From Topomyia yanbarensis (taxonomy: Eukaryota > Arthropoda > Insecta > Diptera > Culicidae): 64,000 nt of DNA. Where the stretch lies: contig NC_080672.1 in the NCBI RefSeq assembly GCF_030247195.1, positions 9,858,001 through 9,922,000 of the forward strand. The letters run 5' to 3'. How positions within the stretch are numbered: position 1 is the stretch's first letter; every line of letters starts with the position of its first letter. Under the pieces are notes generated by a model. The model made no database searches. It was not told where the DNA came from and saw only the letters and a list, made by a program, of their open reading frames with translations. Both the position numbers and the translations under genes were made by a program. This document shows, one piece after another, positions 36,896-48,000 of this stretch.

Positions 36896-39680
36896 TTGGT
36901 CCAACCTTAGATAGTTCATTGATTGAAAGAAGGGTAAAAAGGGTCCCATGTATAAATGATCTAGCCTTTAATGAGTAGCATTTTGATAATGATAACATGG
37001 TTCCACAAAATCAGTTTTTGGCATGCTCCATTTTTTGGCAACGAAAAAGTTCCGTTTTTGACAACATTGCTGTTGTACATAGTAAATCTTTAAAAAATGC
37101 TCAACACTCATTTTGTTGTAACAATTGATATCATTTTTCACTTTGTTTCCAAATAAGAGAATTATATTTACTATATTTTATGAAGGCGGGCATAGCGAAT
37201 AAAATTAAATTTGCTGATTTTATTTATCATTTCATTCTATTTCTCATATTCTTATATAATTAATGTTCTTGTAACATTTATGATGTTACAAATTGAAAAG
37301 AAATGCGTCAAGTGCCCCTGCGCACCTCTCCCTGGAACCGCCAGTGTAATGCATTTGGAATCGACCTAATGGGCTAAATATCTGAGCCACTTTATACAAC
37401 AACCAATGTGGCCAATTTGAAGAGGTTTTCTACCAATGTTCAGCAATCCAAGAATTAAAATAAAACATCAGAATCAAAGATAAACCATGTTGCGAAAATT
37501 CTCTGTTTAAAACAAACCTTTTTGGAATGGCACATACCTATGAGTAGACCTGACGAGACGAGGGGAAGGAGGCAATTGTCCTGGGGAATGGATCTATTTC
37601 AGGGGCCCGAATGTGTACCTGATAATAAAAGTAAATGAGGGTGGAGATTGCAAAAAAATCTAAAAACCTCATTCGAAAAAAAAACAGTAGTTATTATGTA
37701 TTTATATTCATTTACCTCGATGAAAAAAATTAGTAATCGAAACGAATTAAAAACATTTTTAAATTTGAACTAATGTTGTGAATACCTTTAAATTTATGTT
37801 CATCGTAGATACTTGTTGCCTTCAAAGAAAATTTACAGAATAATTGATTGAATTTAATCGTAAAAGCATTTTTAGCATTTTTATTAAAAAAAAAGTCCTA
37901 GCAACTTACTATTTTCGGCAAAATTATTCTGGAATATATCCCTTCCTACGAGATCCAGTAAAAGAAAATATAATGCGGTACCGTTAAACAGACAACTCTT
38001 TGCACTTACAAATTTGGTGAACAGACGGCACATTACCGAAAGTCCGAAACAACATTCAGATACCGCCAAGGAAAAAAATCGTTCAGACCATAATGACCGC
38101 AAAAGCCACATCCAGTTCCTCGAAATCAACAGCACACATCATAAACGAGGGTCGGTGTTAAGTTAGACCGGACTAAATGACATTGCATTTCCGGCAGTCG
38201 CGCTAGTGCACTGAGTGCACGCTGCTCTGAAAATCTAGCGAAATCGTATAAGGGCACCAGCGCTCGTTCAGTGGGCCATAAGCGCTACTTCCGGAGGGTT
38301 AAAGTTTGAATCGTAGTATCCTTTACGTTATAATTGTACATAAAATTTTTGCCACGCTTGGTAACATGTAAGGATAAGAAGCAATTAAGACCATATGATT
38401 GCAAGCATCAAAGTAGCAATAACGATGACGATATGGACATGTCTCCAATAGCCAGAGCTTAAAAAAATTGACACCCCTACGTGAGCTTGAAAGGAAACGA
38501 AATTCAATTCATGCCCGCTGCGATGAATGAAATTTTTGGTTCGCTTCCCTCGTCATTCGTTCTCCCGACGCAGCGCATTCAGGTTCGGACATGTTCGGTT
38601 TCAGAAGCAAACTGTATTTTGTTTCTACGCTAGCACTGAGAGGGACTATTGAGCAAAAGTGCACCATATATAGATTACGCAGTTCACTTATGCTCGAAAG
38701 TGTAGAAGATGCCAACTTCTGCCTTCAAACCGTGAAATGAATGCTTTGGTTAATGAAAGAATTTATATTTGCTCTGCATTCATGCATTCGATTCTGTATG
38801 AAATTTCAGTCAATTGGAAAGAGAATGAATGAGGAAGGCGGTGAATCTGAATGTTAGTTTCTGTGAATACAAGCCGAAATAGGTAACTGATTTTGAAATT
38901 TCGCAGCACTGCCAATAGCGGTCTGACCTAACACCGATCATATGGCCTGCCAAATCAGGTACTTCGAAGCATATTTTGACGGTTGAAGCGGTCATCCACA
39001 GCAGTCCATCTTAAACGTTTTCAATCCGGATCTTTTTTTGGCCCACTAGACGAAACTTTGCGAAACATCTAATCCTTGTGTCAAAATATTCGGATTCCGC
39101 TTGAAATGGGCAATCTAAGCTGTCGGATTTTTTAAGCGTTGTTCCTGGTTTTAGTCCAACACCTGACATGTCATCCGTTGTAAGAACTTAGCATGAAATT
39201 AGAGATGATCGAACTGGCAACTGCTTAACTTAGCGGATGTAAACAATATACTCTGAACAGAAACTGGGTAAATTTTGGTTTATTTCGGTCAAGTATGAGA
39301 AAAGTTACGCAAGTTTTAAGCCATCGCAATAATTATCTATACACCCTTTATTCGTTTATTTATTTTTATCTTTTCCATTTTTTAAATCTTAAAAATACCC
39401 AAGGTTCCATTAAGCTATCGCATTGAGCAGTATCATATAAACGATTTGAATAAAAAATGGTTTGATTTGAAAGGTTGAAACCATACAAATATCCTAATCG
39501 ATATTCAATTAAGAAGGCCCTAATCGGTTCTCGACGGCCCTGGTTTTGTACCTCGTTGATTATAACGAACCATGTATCGTGAAATAACGGGCATTCAATA
39601 AAAAATGAGAATGATTTTAATACCTTTCTGTAATTAAAGTTAAATAATTTTTTTTCTCTCCAATAGAATTGCTCTCTGGA
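36896..39680. other. Non-coding stretch with one small dispersed repeat
   Basis: Around 38190-38300 the wording GCACTGAGTGCAC and CTTCCGGAGGGTTAA recurs in related form at about 47570-47615 (GCACTCAATGCACTAGAG, GCCGGAAGGTTAA), probably ends of one small element family. The minus-strand frame at 39366-40133 is open for 255 codons but has no domain I can name, and its upstream half is antisense to a transposase relic. Confidence 0.35.
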
Positions 39681-39689
39681 CTCCCTAGG

Positions 39690-40640
39690 GATGGATGGCA
39701 AGTTTTCCTTTCGCTCGAGTGCTGTCAGTTCAATCGAAGATGGCGTTGAAACAGCAAGCACTTCCGCGAGTGTGTTGTACGGTTTCACGAAACGCATGGT
39801 CATCGTGGACAAACGTTTACGGTAGACCACTTTCGAGACGAAAACGTTCCCGTGAGTACAGTCTACCTGATTCTGGCATCCCTGAGCATGGATCGAAAGG
39901 ACGGTTACGGCCGTTCGACGAAAATAATAATGAAGAAGAAGAAGGAAGCGTCGAAAAAGCTGTTCGACAACAAGGACGGAACGAGTTTGCGTGACGGCGG
40001 CTGAAAATATCACTGCTTCCATACCTTGATTCATCGAAGCCTTAAAAGATGGAAGAAAACTCGGTCCCCCGAGTACACGGACGAGCAGATAGCGATAGTA
40101 AAATCGCAGTGGTTTCCGCTCTCGAAGACCCACATTCCAAGAAATGACAGCTACTATTCCAGCGACAAATCGGCCACACCCCCCGAAGTAAAATATAAGT
40201 TTAAGAATAAATATAAAAAAAGTTATTTGTGCATCGCCTTATCGGACAGAGGGATTTCAACGCCGTGGTTCAAGCCAGGCCTGGCTATCATTCAACAAGT
40301 GTTCCAGGATGAGTGTCTCGAGAATATTCTTCTGCCATCATGCGGAAGGTGTCTTCCCATTACGTCAAGGAGACGCTGGATTATCTTGAGCAGAAAAACA
40401 TACCGTACGTACCGAAAGAAAGAAACCCGACCAACTTGCCCCAGTGCCGTCCCATTAAGGATTTTTCGGCTCCCTCAGTGCCCTAGTGTACAAAAATAAT
40501 TGGCGGGCCAAGGACACGAAGCAGTTGACCACCAGGATCCGGAAGATGGACGTCAGTGTCGTCCAGCGCTCTTGTGATAGCATCGCGACTAAGTTGCGTC
40601 GTACGGCCGACCAGGGCCCCTTCTCCAGTATTCATTGACG
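39690..40640 (+). pseudogene. Tc1/mariner-superfamily transposase relic
   Basis: Broken plus-strand frames read KYKFKNKYKKSYLCIALSDR then GISTPWFKPGLAI (about 40190-40290), QVFQDECLENILLP, then in another frame YVKETLDYLEQKNIPYVPKE, NPTNLPQCRPI and KDFSAPS (about 40360-40470). This is the catalytic core of an IS630/Tc1/mariner-type transposase. The NPxNxPQxRPI block normally carries the third acidic residue soon after. The tail (NNWRAKDTKQLTTRIRKMD) is also recognisable. At least two frameshifts kill it. Terminal inverted repeats were not found. It may belong to the ITmD37 group known from mosquitoes, but the spacing cannot be verified in broken frames. Confidence 0.75.
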
Positions 40641-41083
40641 TTTTTTGAAGAATAAACATTAGGTTTTGTAATAAAAATACTGAATTCGTTGAAAAATTTT
40701 TTTTCTGTTTTTTAACTACATGACTGAAAAAATTCTCATTTTTTATTGAACACCCATTAGCTCTATCTTCAACATCAGTGGTTCAATCTGCTCTAACTCG
40801 ATCAGATAAATATTACTGAAAGCGGGCAAAGTAACAGATTTAAGATTTTTGATTACTTGTACATTGTGTGAAGACATAGAATAATGTGTGTTATTCCTGC
40901 TATGTGAAACTACACCGTAGCGATTGATGTTAAGTATTGACGTACCCATGCATCTATTCGTGGGTACTCGGACGGTGATAAAGATGTCGCACTAAAGAGA
41001 GGTGATTTGAGATTTGCAAAAAAAATTCCAGATGTTCTTAAGGGCGTTTCGAATGATAAGCAAGCAACAAGCCCGACTAATAA

Positions 41084-41112
41084 CTTACTACTTACTTACT
41101 TACTTACTTACT
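41084..41112 (+). repeat. (ACTT)n microsatellite
   Basis: About seven copies of a tetranucleotide ACTT, in otherwise ordinary AT-rich DNA. Confidence 0.9.
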
Positions 41113-41516
41113 AGAACCATTTGTTGCTCGCATGTCAAAAGACATGTGGCATTAACACGTACATAGCCAAACCGTGTATACTTCTTGCACCAGCCTCCCC
41201 GCTGTATGCGAAGTCCATCGTGCGCTACCTTACATACACAAACGAGCATAGAAATGCGACTAGTTCGAGTTCCGTACTCACGATTTGCAATGTGGAGAAG
41301 TACGGTAGGCCCGGATTGAGCTCAACACTGCAGGGAATAACCTATGTTAGCTGCTTGTGAGCCTGCGTCAAGTTATTTTTATGGTTGAGTGTGTGATTTG
41401 AGTTGGAATTCTCATGCTAAAATGTGTTCGGCGTTGCGTTTTTTATCACTAAGGTATCTAACAACATACTGATGTAGGTATTTCTAAAGCACGGGCGGAG
41501 TGAACTGGATTTGCGC

Positions 41517-41864
41517 CTACTGAAAGGCGAGAGTTAGTTGAGGAGATAATGTATAATTATACCAGAGGGATCCGGCATCTTTCATTTTGATGGGCTTGGA
41601 AATGTCACGCAATCTAATCGTTCTTTGTGTAGAGAGTACAGAACAATCTGTCCGTGGTAAATAAAGGTAAAAAGAAACCTTTCCGTTACCTTTAGCGACT
41701 TCCATCATAAATACAAAGCATGCTGTACTGATACCGCTCAAGTGTTCGGCAGCTAAAGAACACTTTATCATATGGATCCTAGTCTCAATTCCCAATATGG
41801 CAGCGATCAAAATATCTCGACACAAGGACAACGACAAGAATGCTACAATAAGTAGGATTCGCAT
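41517..41864 (-). CDS. Candidate small secreted protein, unrecognised
   Basis: A 115-codon frame starts MRILLIVAFLSLSLCRDILI, a good signal peptide by eye (charged start, hydrophobic core). The start context CAAACAATG is favourable, and a TCAGTT initiator-like hexamer lies about 15 bp upstream, with AATATACC about 25 bp before that. I do not recognise the protein. A plausible alternative has an intron: donor AAAG|GTAACG near 41690 and acceptor CGCCTTTCAG at 41518-41527, preceded by a CTAAC branch-like site. Splicing would give a product of about 78 aa ending near PTSVCC. Chance cannot be excluded. Confidence 0.3.
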   Translation of the reverse strand: MRILLIVAFLSLSLCRDILIAAILGIETRIHMIKCSLAAEHLSGISTACFVFMMEVAKGNGKVSFYLYLPRTDCSVLSTQRTIRLRDISKPIKMKDAGSLWYNYTLSPQLTLAFQ

Positions 41865-42549
41865 TGTTTGGGAACTGAAGCAACTTCTTCCAAGGTATAT
41901 TCAACAGCGGCCTGTGTGAGCCCAAACATTCCTGATTCCACAAACTCAACTACAAGCCACAATCATTGCCTAAACCACCACCTATGTAAACAGACGACAT
42001 ACTAAGGAACAACACGTAGTTTTCAACAATGTCTGATAAACCACCAACGGTTGTGCCACACAAATACCCATTTCACAACGAATTCAACAAGTATCTCCAA
42101 ACCAACAGCCAACACTACCATATGCATTTTTGATCTTCAGGCATGACTAAAAGAAATTATTAGTAATATTATTGCAATTTAGGGTTTACTTTGAAGCGTT
42201 ATGAGAGTCTTTCTATGTTAACTTCGAGAGTTAACCAAAAACTATTTTGATTAATCTTTTCAGTGTCAATACCGTCAAAATTAAATTTCACATTTGCTTT
42301 TATTCGGTGTCTTTGAGGCTTATTGACGACGAAATTGTTAGTCGCTCCCGCAAACTGTAAATTCATGCAATGAAAGCAATTCGCGGTATCCCGGTAACTT
42401 CGCCAATTTGCACTTTTTGAAGCCAAAAAATGTTCAAATTAACTCAGAATTTTGATAAACTGTACTATTATGACGACGTTAATTAAATTGTACAAAAAGT
42501 ACTTGTTTACGGCTTTCGAAATAGCCGTCCTCCTAAATCCCAATACATA

Positions 42550-43318
42550 GGGAGCCCGGGGTTATTCGGACCTACCTAAGCAAAGATGTGAAAAAAAAAT
42601 TACCGATCAAAGGTTGTTAGTTTAAAACCTCAGCTACATTTTGGTGCCATAAAAGTTTCACTTGCACCAATCCATGGCAGCGCAAGGCGACGATTTACAA
42701 AACTTTACGTTTTTTCATCCTTTTACAATGTAGGGGTGAATCGGACCTCGCTACGGGGCAATTCAAACCGTGATTTTTCTTTAATTTTTTTACATCTTAA
42801 GAAGCAAAAAAAATAAATTGCGTTACAAAAACTTGATCTGGTTAGTCATAGCTGCTGATTGGATCATCATGTATTTTCTTTGCTGTGGCGTGTGCAATGA
42901 TGTGCGCATCCACAAGCTGCTGAACGGTGGTTGATGGAATAGGGGGTCCGAACAGCCCCGTACGCTTGTTTCGCACAAAAGTAGTGAGCGTCTTGAAAAT
43001 ATCCGTCTGTTTTTACCCAAACAAAAACCATTCCATTAAATAGGAGCCTCAAGCTTTCCAAAACACTACCTTTTATTTTTTTTCACTTTTATTTGTTGCT
43101 TTAATCACGGTTTCACCATTATGATGATTTTGGCAAAAACATGAAACACGTTGTATCCCCTTTGTACAAAAAAACAAAGAATCAAATTAAGCTCTTAAAA
43201 CTAATGTTTTAGAATAGCGGTTCCACGAATATGTACAACAGTCAGAAAGTTTCGCGATTTTTTTAAAGATCTAGGGGGTCCGAATAACTCCCACTCTCTT
43301 AATAGCCCCGGGTCACCC
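42550..43318. mobile_element. 769-bp MITE with GGG-GCCCGGGG ends, TA duplication
   Basis: The ends GGGAGCCCGGGGTTATTCGG and (complement) GGGTGACCCGGGGCTATT are bounded by TA at 42548-42549 and 43319-43320. A subterminal GTTATTCGGACC block occurs on both sides, shifted by about 16 bp on the right. The minus strand around 42840-42990 reads VDAHIIAHATAKKIHDDP in one frame, possibly a leftover of the parent element. No complete transposase is present. Confidence 0.78.
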
Positions 43319-43320
43319 TA

Positions 43321-44760
43321 AAGTTTGACGAGCAGTGATGCTTTTCAAACGATTCGAATTAGCACCGCTTACTTCGATTCTAAAGGCATTTCGTTCCATC
43401 GGACCAAGACTATTTAGAAAGATTAACATTTTTCCTCTAAATCAATCTCAGCAACTTATTCAACTTCAACCGGGCTGTCCATTGACCCTTGAACGATTAT
43501 CACCCACATGTTCGAGGAATTGACCCCTCAATTCAATTACCGTTATCACCGGCGTTAAACATTGTTATTGACTGGTTGTTTCGAAAAATCACAATGCACA
43601 CACATACACACCCACACCCACAAAAATCGTCGGTCGGGCCGGAAAAGGAAGCGCTGCTTTTCGCAGCTCACTGGTTTTTCTCATAATTAATGAGAGTGAT
43701 TTTGATAAACATTTTTATTTTTCATTGCTCTTTTCGCGGTTCACCTGCGGCTCATTCCACCCCCGCGGACCGATCTGGTGGTTTTCATTAATCATATTGT
43801 CCCCATCGATGACCGATTTAACTTCGGTCACTCTGAGGTTTGGTGAAACGCATCCCCCATCCTCTCTGCCAGTCTGCGGGAAAACCAATACAATATTTTG
43901 CAAAGGTGTGACGGAAAAAACTTCATTATATGAATAATGTACCGATGTTAAAATGCAATCCAATCACAGTCGGCCATGCCAAGGAGAGTGCTCGGCCAGA
44001 GGCAGGAACTGATGACACATGTGTAAAATTATCTAAACGGAAACATTCATTCGAGCACCACCGGTTGGGTTTGCCTTCGCCAGCCGTCTGATGGCATTTA
44101 AAAAACGGAAATGAATGGTAAATAAATTTTAAAATAATCTGCGTATGGACAAAAGTCCATGTCCTTGTCGTTCGTTGGAAAGGGGATTCGCAATTAAAAG
44201 CTAAAATTGATTCGAAATTAGGTGTAAATTTAGTGAATGCTGGTGGACACATAAAATCACGAAACATGATGTTAGTTGCAGCTCGTATCTTAGGTATCTG
44301 TGTATTTTATTTGTGAAACGGGTAATAGCATCATAGTTGAAAAAATATCAACAAACCACAATTGAATGCTGCGGTTTTCTAGTTGAAAAATTGTATGTGA
44401 CCGACACAGGAAAGTATTTAAAATTTCCTGACATTATTTATCAATAGAGGGGTACGTGCTACATTCTCGTGCCCTCGTTCGCCGAAACAGTACAGTGGCA
44501 GCAGGAGTGTGCTGAAACACTGAGTGGGGAATCGGGGCCAAGCAGTACGCAGACAATATGTGAAGTACAGTGATGATAAAGTGGTTTTGTTGAATGCAGC
44601 ACAGTCAAGTGCTTCCCGCACCCTCGCCGACTGGGGGAAACGACGGGAGTGTCTGGTGAGGTGCACCGAGTATACTTTGTTCTACATCAGGGATGTTGAG
44701 AGCATATGTAGTACAACCTGGTAGATTGTTGACATTTCATTGTCGTTTGGGGTAAGTTTC
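43321..44760. other. Intergenic DNA downstream of the bHLH gene
   Basis: No recognised coding sequence. A short (CA)n-like tract lies near 43595-43625. The frames around 43926-44267 and 44418-44724 overlap on opposite strands and show no domain. Confidence 0.35.
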
Positions 44761-44811
44761 CTTTTTATTAGTGCTGTGTTTTTCTTAATCATCACAAAGA
44801 AAACAATGATT

Positions 44812-44817
44812 TTTATT
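44812..44817 (-). terminator. Candidate polyadenylation signal of the bHLH gene
   Basis: AATAAA on the minus strand, about 270 bp after the stop codon. A second AATAAA at 44764-44769 is an alternative that would lengthen the 3' UTR by about 50 bases. Cleavage position is inferred. Confidence 0.5.
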
Positions 44818-44988
44818 TCATTACACCCGGCTGGAGATGTTTTTCCAGTCTGGACAACTATGATTCGACCGCAGTATTGTTTAGCATGACATACAAGGAT
44901 TGCTTAGATTGCTTGTGACAGAAGAACACATGTTGGATCATTTTTTTAAACTAGAAATGTATTTGTAAGAAGAATGCTTATAACCTAT

Positions 44989-45057
44989 TAAAGCTGTCAA
45001 AGAAATTCAAATCATAAAATCTAAAGGCTAAAGCTCTGAATATTGTCCTTTATCACA
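44989..45057 (-). promoter_or_regulatory. Brd-box and K-box cluster in the 3' UTR
   Basis: On the transcribed strand there is a K box TGTGAT (45052-45057) and two Brd boxes AGCTTTA (45029-45035 and 44989-44995), all within about 100 nt of the stop codon. A second TGTGAT lies at 44791-44796, near or just beyond the first polyadenylation signal. These motifs are known negative elements, matched by miR-2/miR-11 and miR-4/miR-79 family seeds, in 3' UTRs of Drosophila E(spl) and Bearded genes. Function here is inferred. Confidence 0.65.
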
Positions 45058-45087
45058 ATATCGTTCCGGTGAACCCTGGAAGCCAAA

Positions 45088-48000
45088 TCACCAAGGTCTC
45101 CACATATCCCCTCCGACTTGATCTTTGGCATCCACTTCCTCTTCGTGTTCACTTTCATCATCGCTAAATGTGTCCGCCTTTTCCACTCTCCTTCGTTTCG
45201 AAACCTGTTCCTCCGAGTGTGATGATGCTTTCGCCTCCCGATGCAAACGAATTCTGTCGATCAACTTTAGATTTGGCCTAAACGCTGAAATCCGACTGCC
45301 TTCGTCCGGCGTAGGTGGTGTTGGGAAAGCACTCAGCAAACTTTCCATCAAAGCTGGTCGCGTTTTAATCAGTGGTGTTTTCTGTTCACTTTTTACACTT
45401 TCCTGGTCGGAAACAGGGCTCAGCGGTGGGCTGGGAGCGTACGGTTGCTTCTCCTGAGGAATTGGTTTGAAGTGCCGAGAAGGCACACCCGGAACAACGG
45501 GAATTCTAGGGAAAAACGGTAGCGTACTGCCACTCTGATGCGGCATTATAAATGCCAATTCGCCACTGGGTAAAAGTGACGGAATCAGTGGCATTCCTTC
45601 CACGGCAAGCCGCCCATTATTGTTGATATCATCGGTTGATCGGCCAAAAAGGCTACCGAAGGGACCAGCGCCTACTACGCCTGGCTGTGGGAATCTTTGA
45701 AATCTGAGGTAGGTTTTCAGGTGACTCGAAATACGCTGCTTCATACCACTGTCCACCCCCGGTACGCTGTTCAGATATTTGTCAATTTCGTCGATGCACT
45801 CGTTGAAGCCATTTTTGAATTTGTCCACCACAGTCGGATCCATGGCCATCGCGATGGCCAGCTTTCGGCGTTCTAAATCTTGCAGATGTTTTACCGTTAG
45901 ATCCAGTATGTCGGCTTTCTCCAGCTTCGAATGACGGATGGGCTGAAGGGAAAATTGAACCATTAAGTTTAACAAGATTTGTCCGTTTGGGTTAGGGTTT
46001 TTTTGTTAAGCTTACATCCTTTTTCATTGCATCCAACAGTAGGGCTTTTAGGTCATTCAGATAGTTGTTTATTCTCGCTCGTCTTTTCTTCTCCATGATT
46101 GGTTTGTTTGTCTGAAAATGCCAAGAAGAAAATGGGTATGATAAACTTTTTATGTCAATATGGAGTTTAAAACCGTAAAATTATAAGTACACGATTGTAT
46201 ACAAAACTTTCAAAATAATTCTCGAAAGCGTGTTTGTTCCTACATTCATCTTATTGGACAGAGTACTACATTTGACTAGGCATTACAATTGCCCTAATAT
46301 TACACGATGACAACATATGAAAAACATGTAGCAATAAGCTTGTAGTAACCTATCAATTTTACAAATTTTTGTTCACTAATTTTGAGACTTTCAGAGGTAC
46401 AGCGTTACATTGTTCATTTTAGTGTTGATCCTAACTTCTTGAACATGAGTTGCGTTCAGCGTTGCGGTTGCAATGAATCTAGACACAGTCGACTACCAAC
46501 TCCTGCGTAAGCTACGTTTTTGCTTTCATTAAACAAATTACTACGTTGACAAATGGTCGAGTCTGGCAATCCTATAAATCAACAGATAGTTAGTGATCCT
46601 CAAGAGATTAATTTATTTTCGATCCTCACGTTCCTTGGTTCATGCTTGGGAATAATGGTTCTTTGTTGTATTGTCTCTTTTTGGTGGAATTTTTGTTGAG
46701 GTGGGTTCTTTGTTATAGGTTTCGATAGACATTTAATGTATTCAGTTTAGGGAAATGCATACTGCAAATTAAGCTATATACTTTTTAACTAGTAATAATC
46801 TATATTTAACTATTTTACATTTCATCAAGCGAAAGAAGAATATTCAATGACTTACTTTGGTAAAGTTTGTTTAAATTAGCTTTCAAATTGAAACATCGAA
46901 ATTACTCGAATCTATAAATATGAACGTTACAACTCATTCGAAGCCTGTCGTGTATGAGACGTGGAATAGAACACCAATGTAGTTCGCAAATTGAGGATTT
47001 AAGTCAAAGGGGATAAACCAAATTCTAATATTTAACTTTTTTTCGCCGCAATCTTGATCATAGTAGGCTAAAGAAAATTTAGCTTTTGAACCGAAAGAGA
47101 TGGCTCTTAGCCATCTTCGACAAAGGTTTAGAGTAGAGTATTATTATAAATTTTGTTGGAGACATGTTGTCTCTGTCGTTCACAATAAGGAGTTATGAGA
47201 CTATTTCTATGATGAAAAAATTAATTTCTTATTTTTACTTATAACTTTTTTGTTTCTGATTTTTCGACTTAATAATGTTCGAAAGCATTTTATATCATTA
47301 CAAAACACGCAACTTTCCCAAAGAGACTAAATAGCTGTGGATACTTTCTGAAGAAGTTTGGCTGATTTTGATTTTATTTTAGCCAGTATTTGAACTCGTA
47401 TAATTTCACTAAGCACAAACATTGTGATTATGTTTTAAATTATTCTGATAGAACTGTTTTTCACCTTCAAACAAACAGTTTTTTCGTAAGAACCCGTTCA
47501 AAAGTAGCGTCGACGGTTTACTAAACGAATAGGCGCTGGTGTTCAAAGACGATTTCGTTTGATTTTCTAAGTTGCGCGCACTCAATGCACTAGAGCGTGT
47601 GCCGGAAGGTTAACAGCGATATTAAATAATTTTCTAAGAGGCGATCTACAATCAACAACAATAACAGAAAAATTAACAACTGCAGCCAATAACAACTACA
47701 AAAAGAACAACATGAACAATGATATTAACAACAAGGAATCAACAGAAAACAGACTTTACCCAAGCAATATCAAGCATCCCGGTAGAACAGCTTAGTGGCT
47801 TACCTACATCGACCCTATTCAAGGAAGTACTGGTAAGTCCGCGGATTCGGTTAGTCATCTCCTAGGGAAATCTGCTTCGAACGGGAGTCCATCCACCGCA
47901 CAGTGTTTTAAAACGTCGTTTTCGTGCTCAAAATTAATAGCGTCTAAACCGTTGACTTTGAAGGTATAGTTTGTTCGGAGAAGTTGTTGTTCTTATGATT

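Noticed and set aside
39366..40133. 255-codon minus-strand frame
   Set aside because: Much of it is antisense to a mariner-like transposase relic. The distal part (ending near FLRFKKWKR) has no domain I recognise.
44418..44724. Overlapping frames of 66-82 codons on both strands
   Set aside because: No motif, no splice context, and both strands open to a similar extent.
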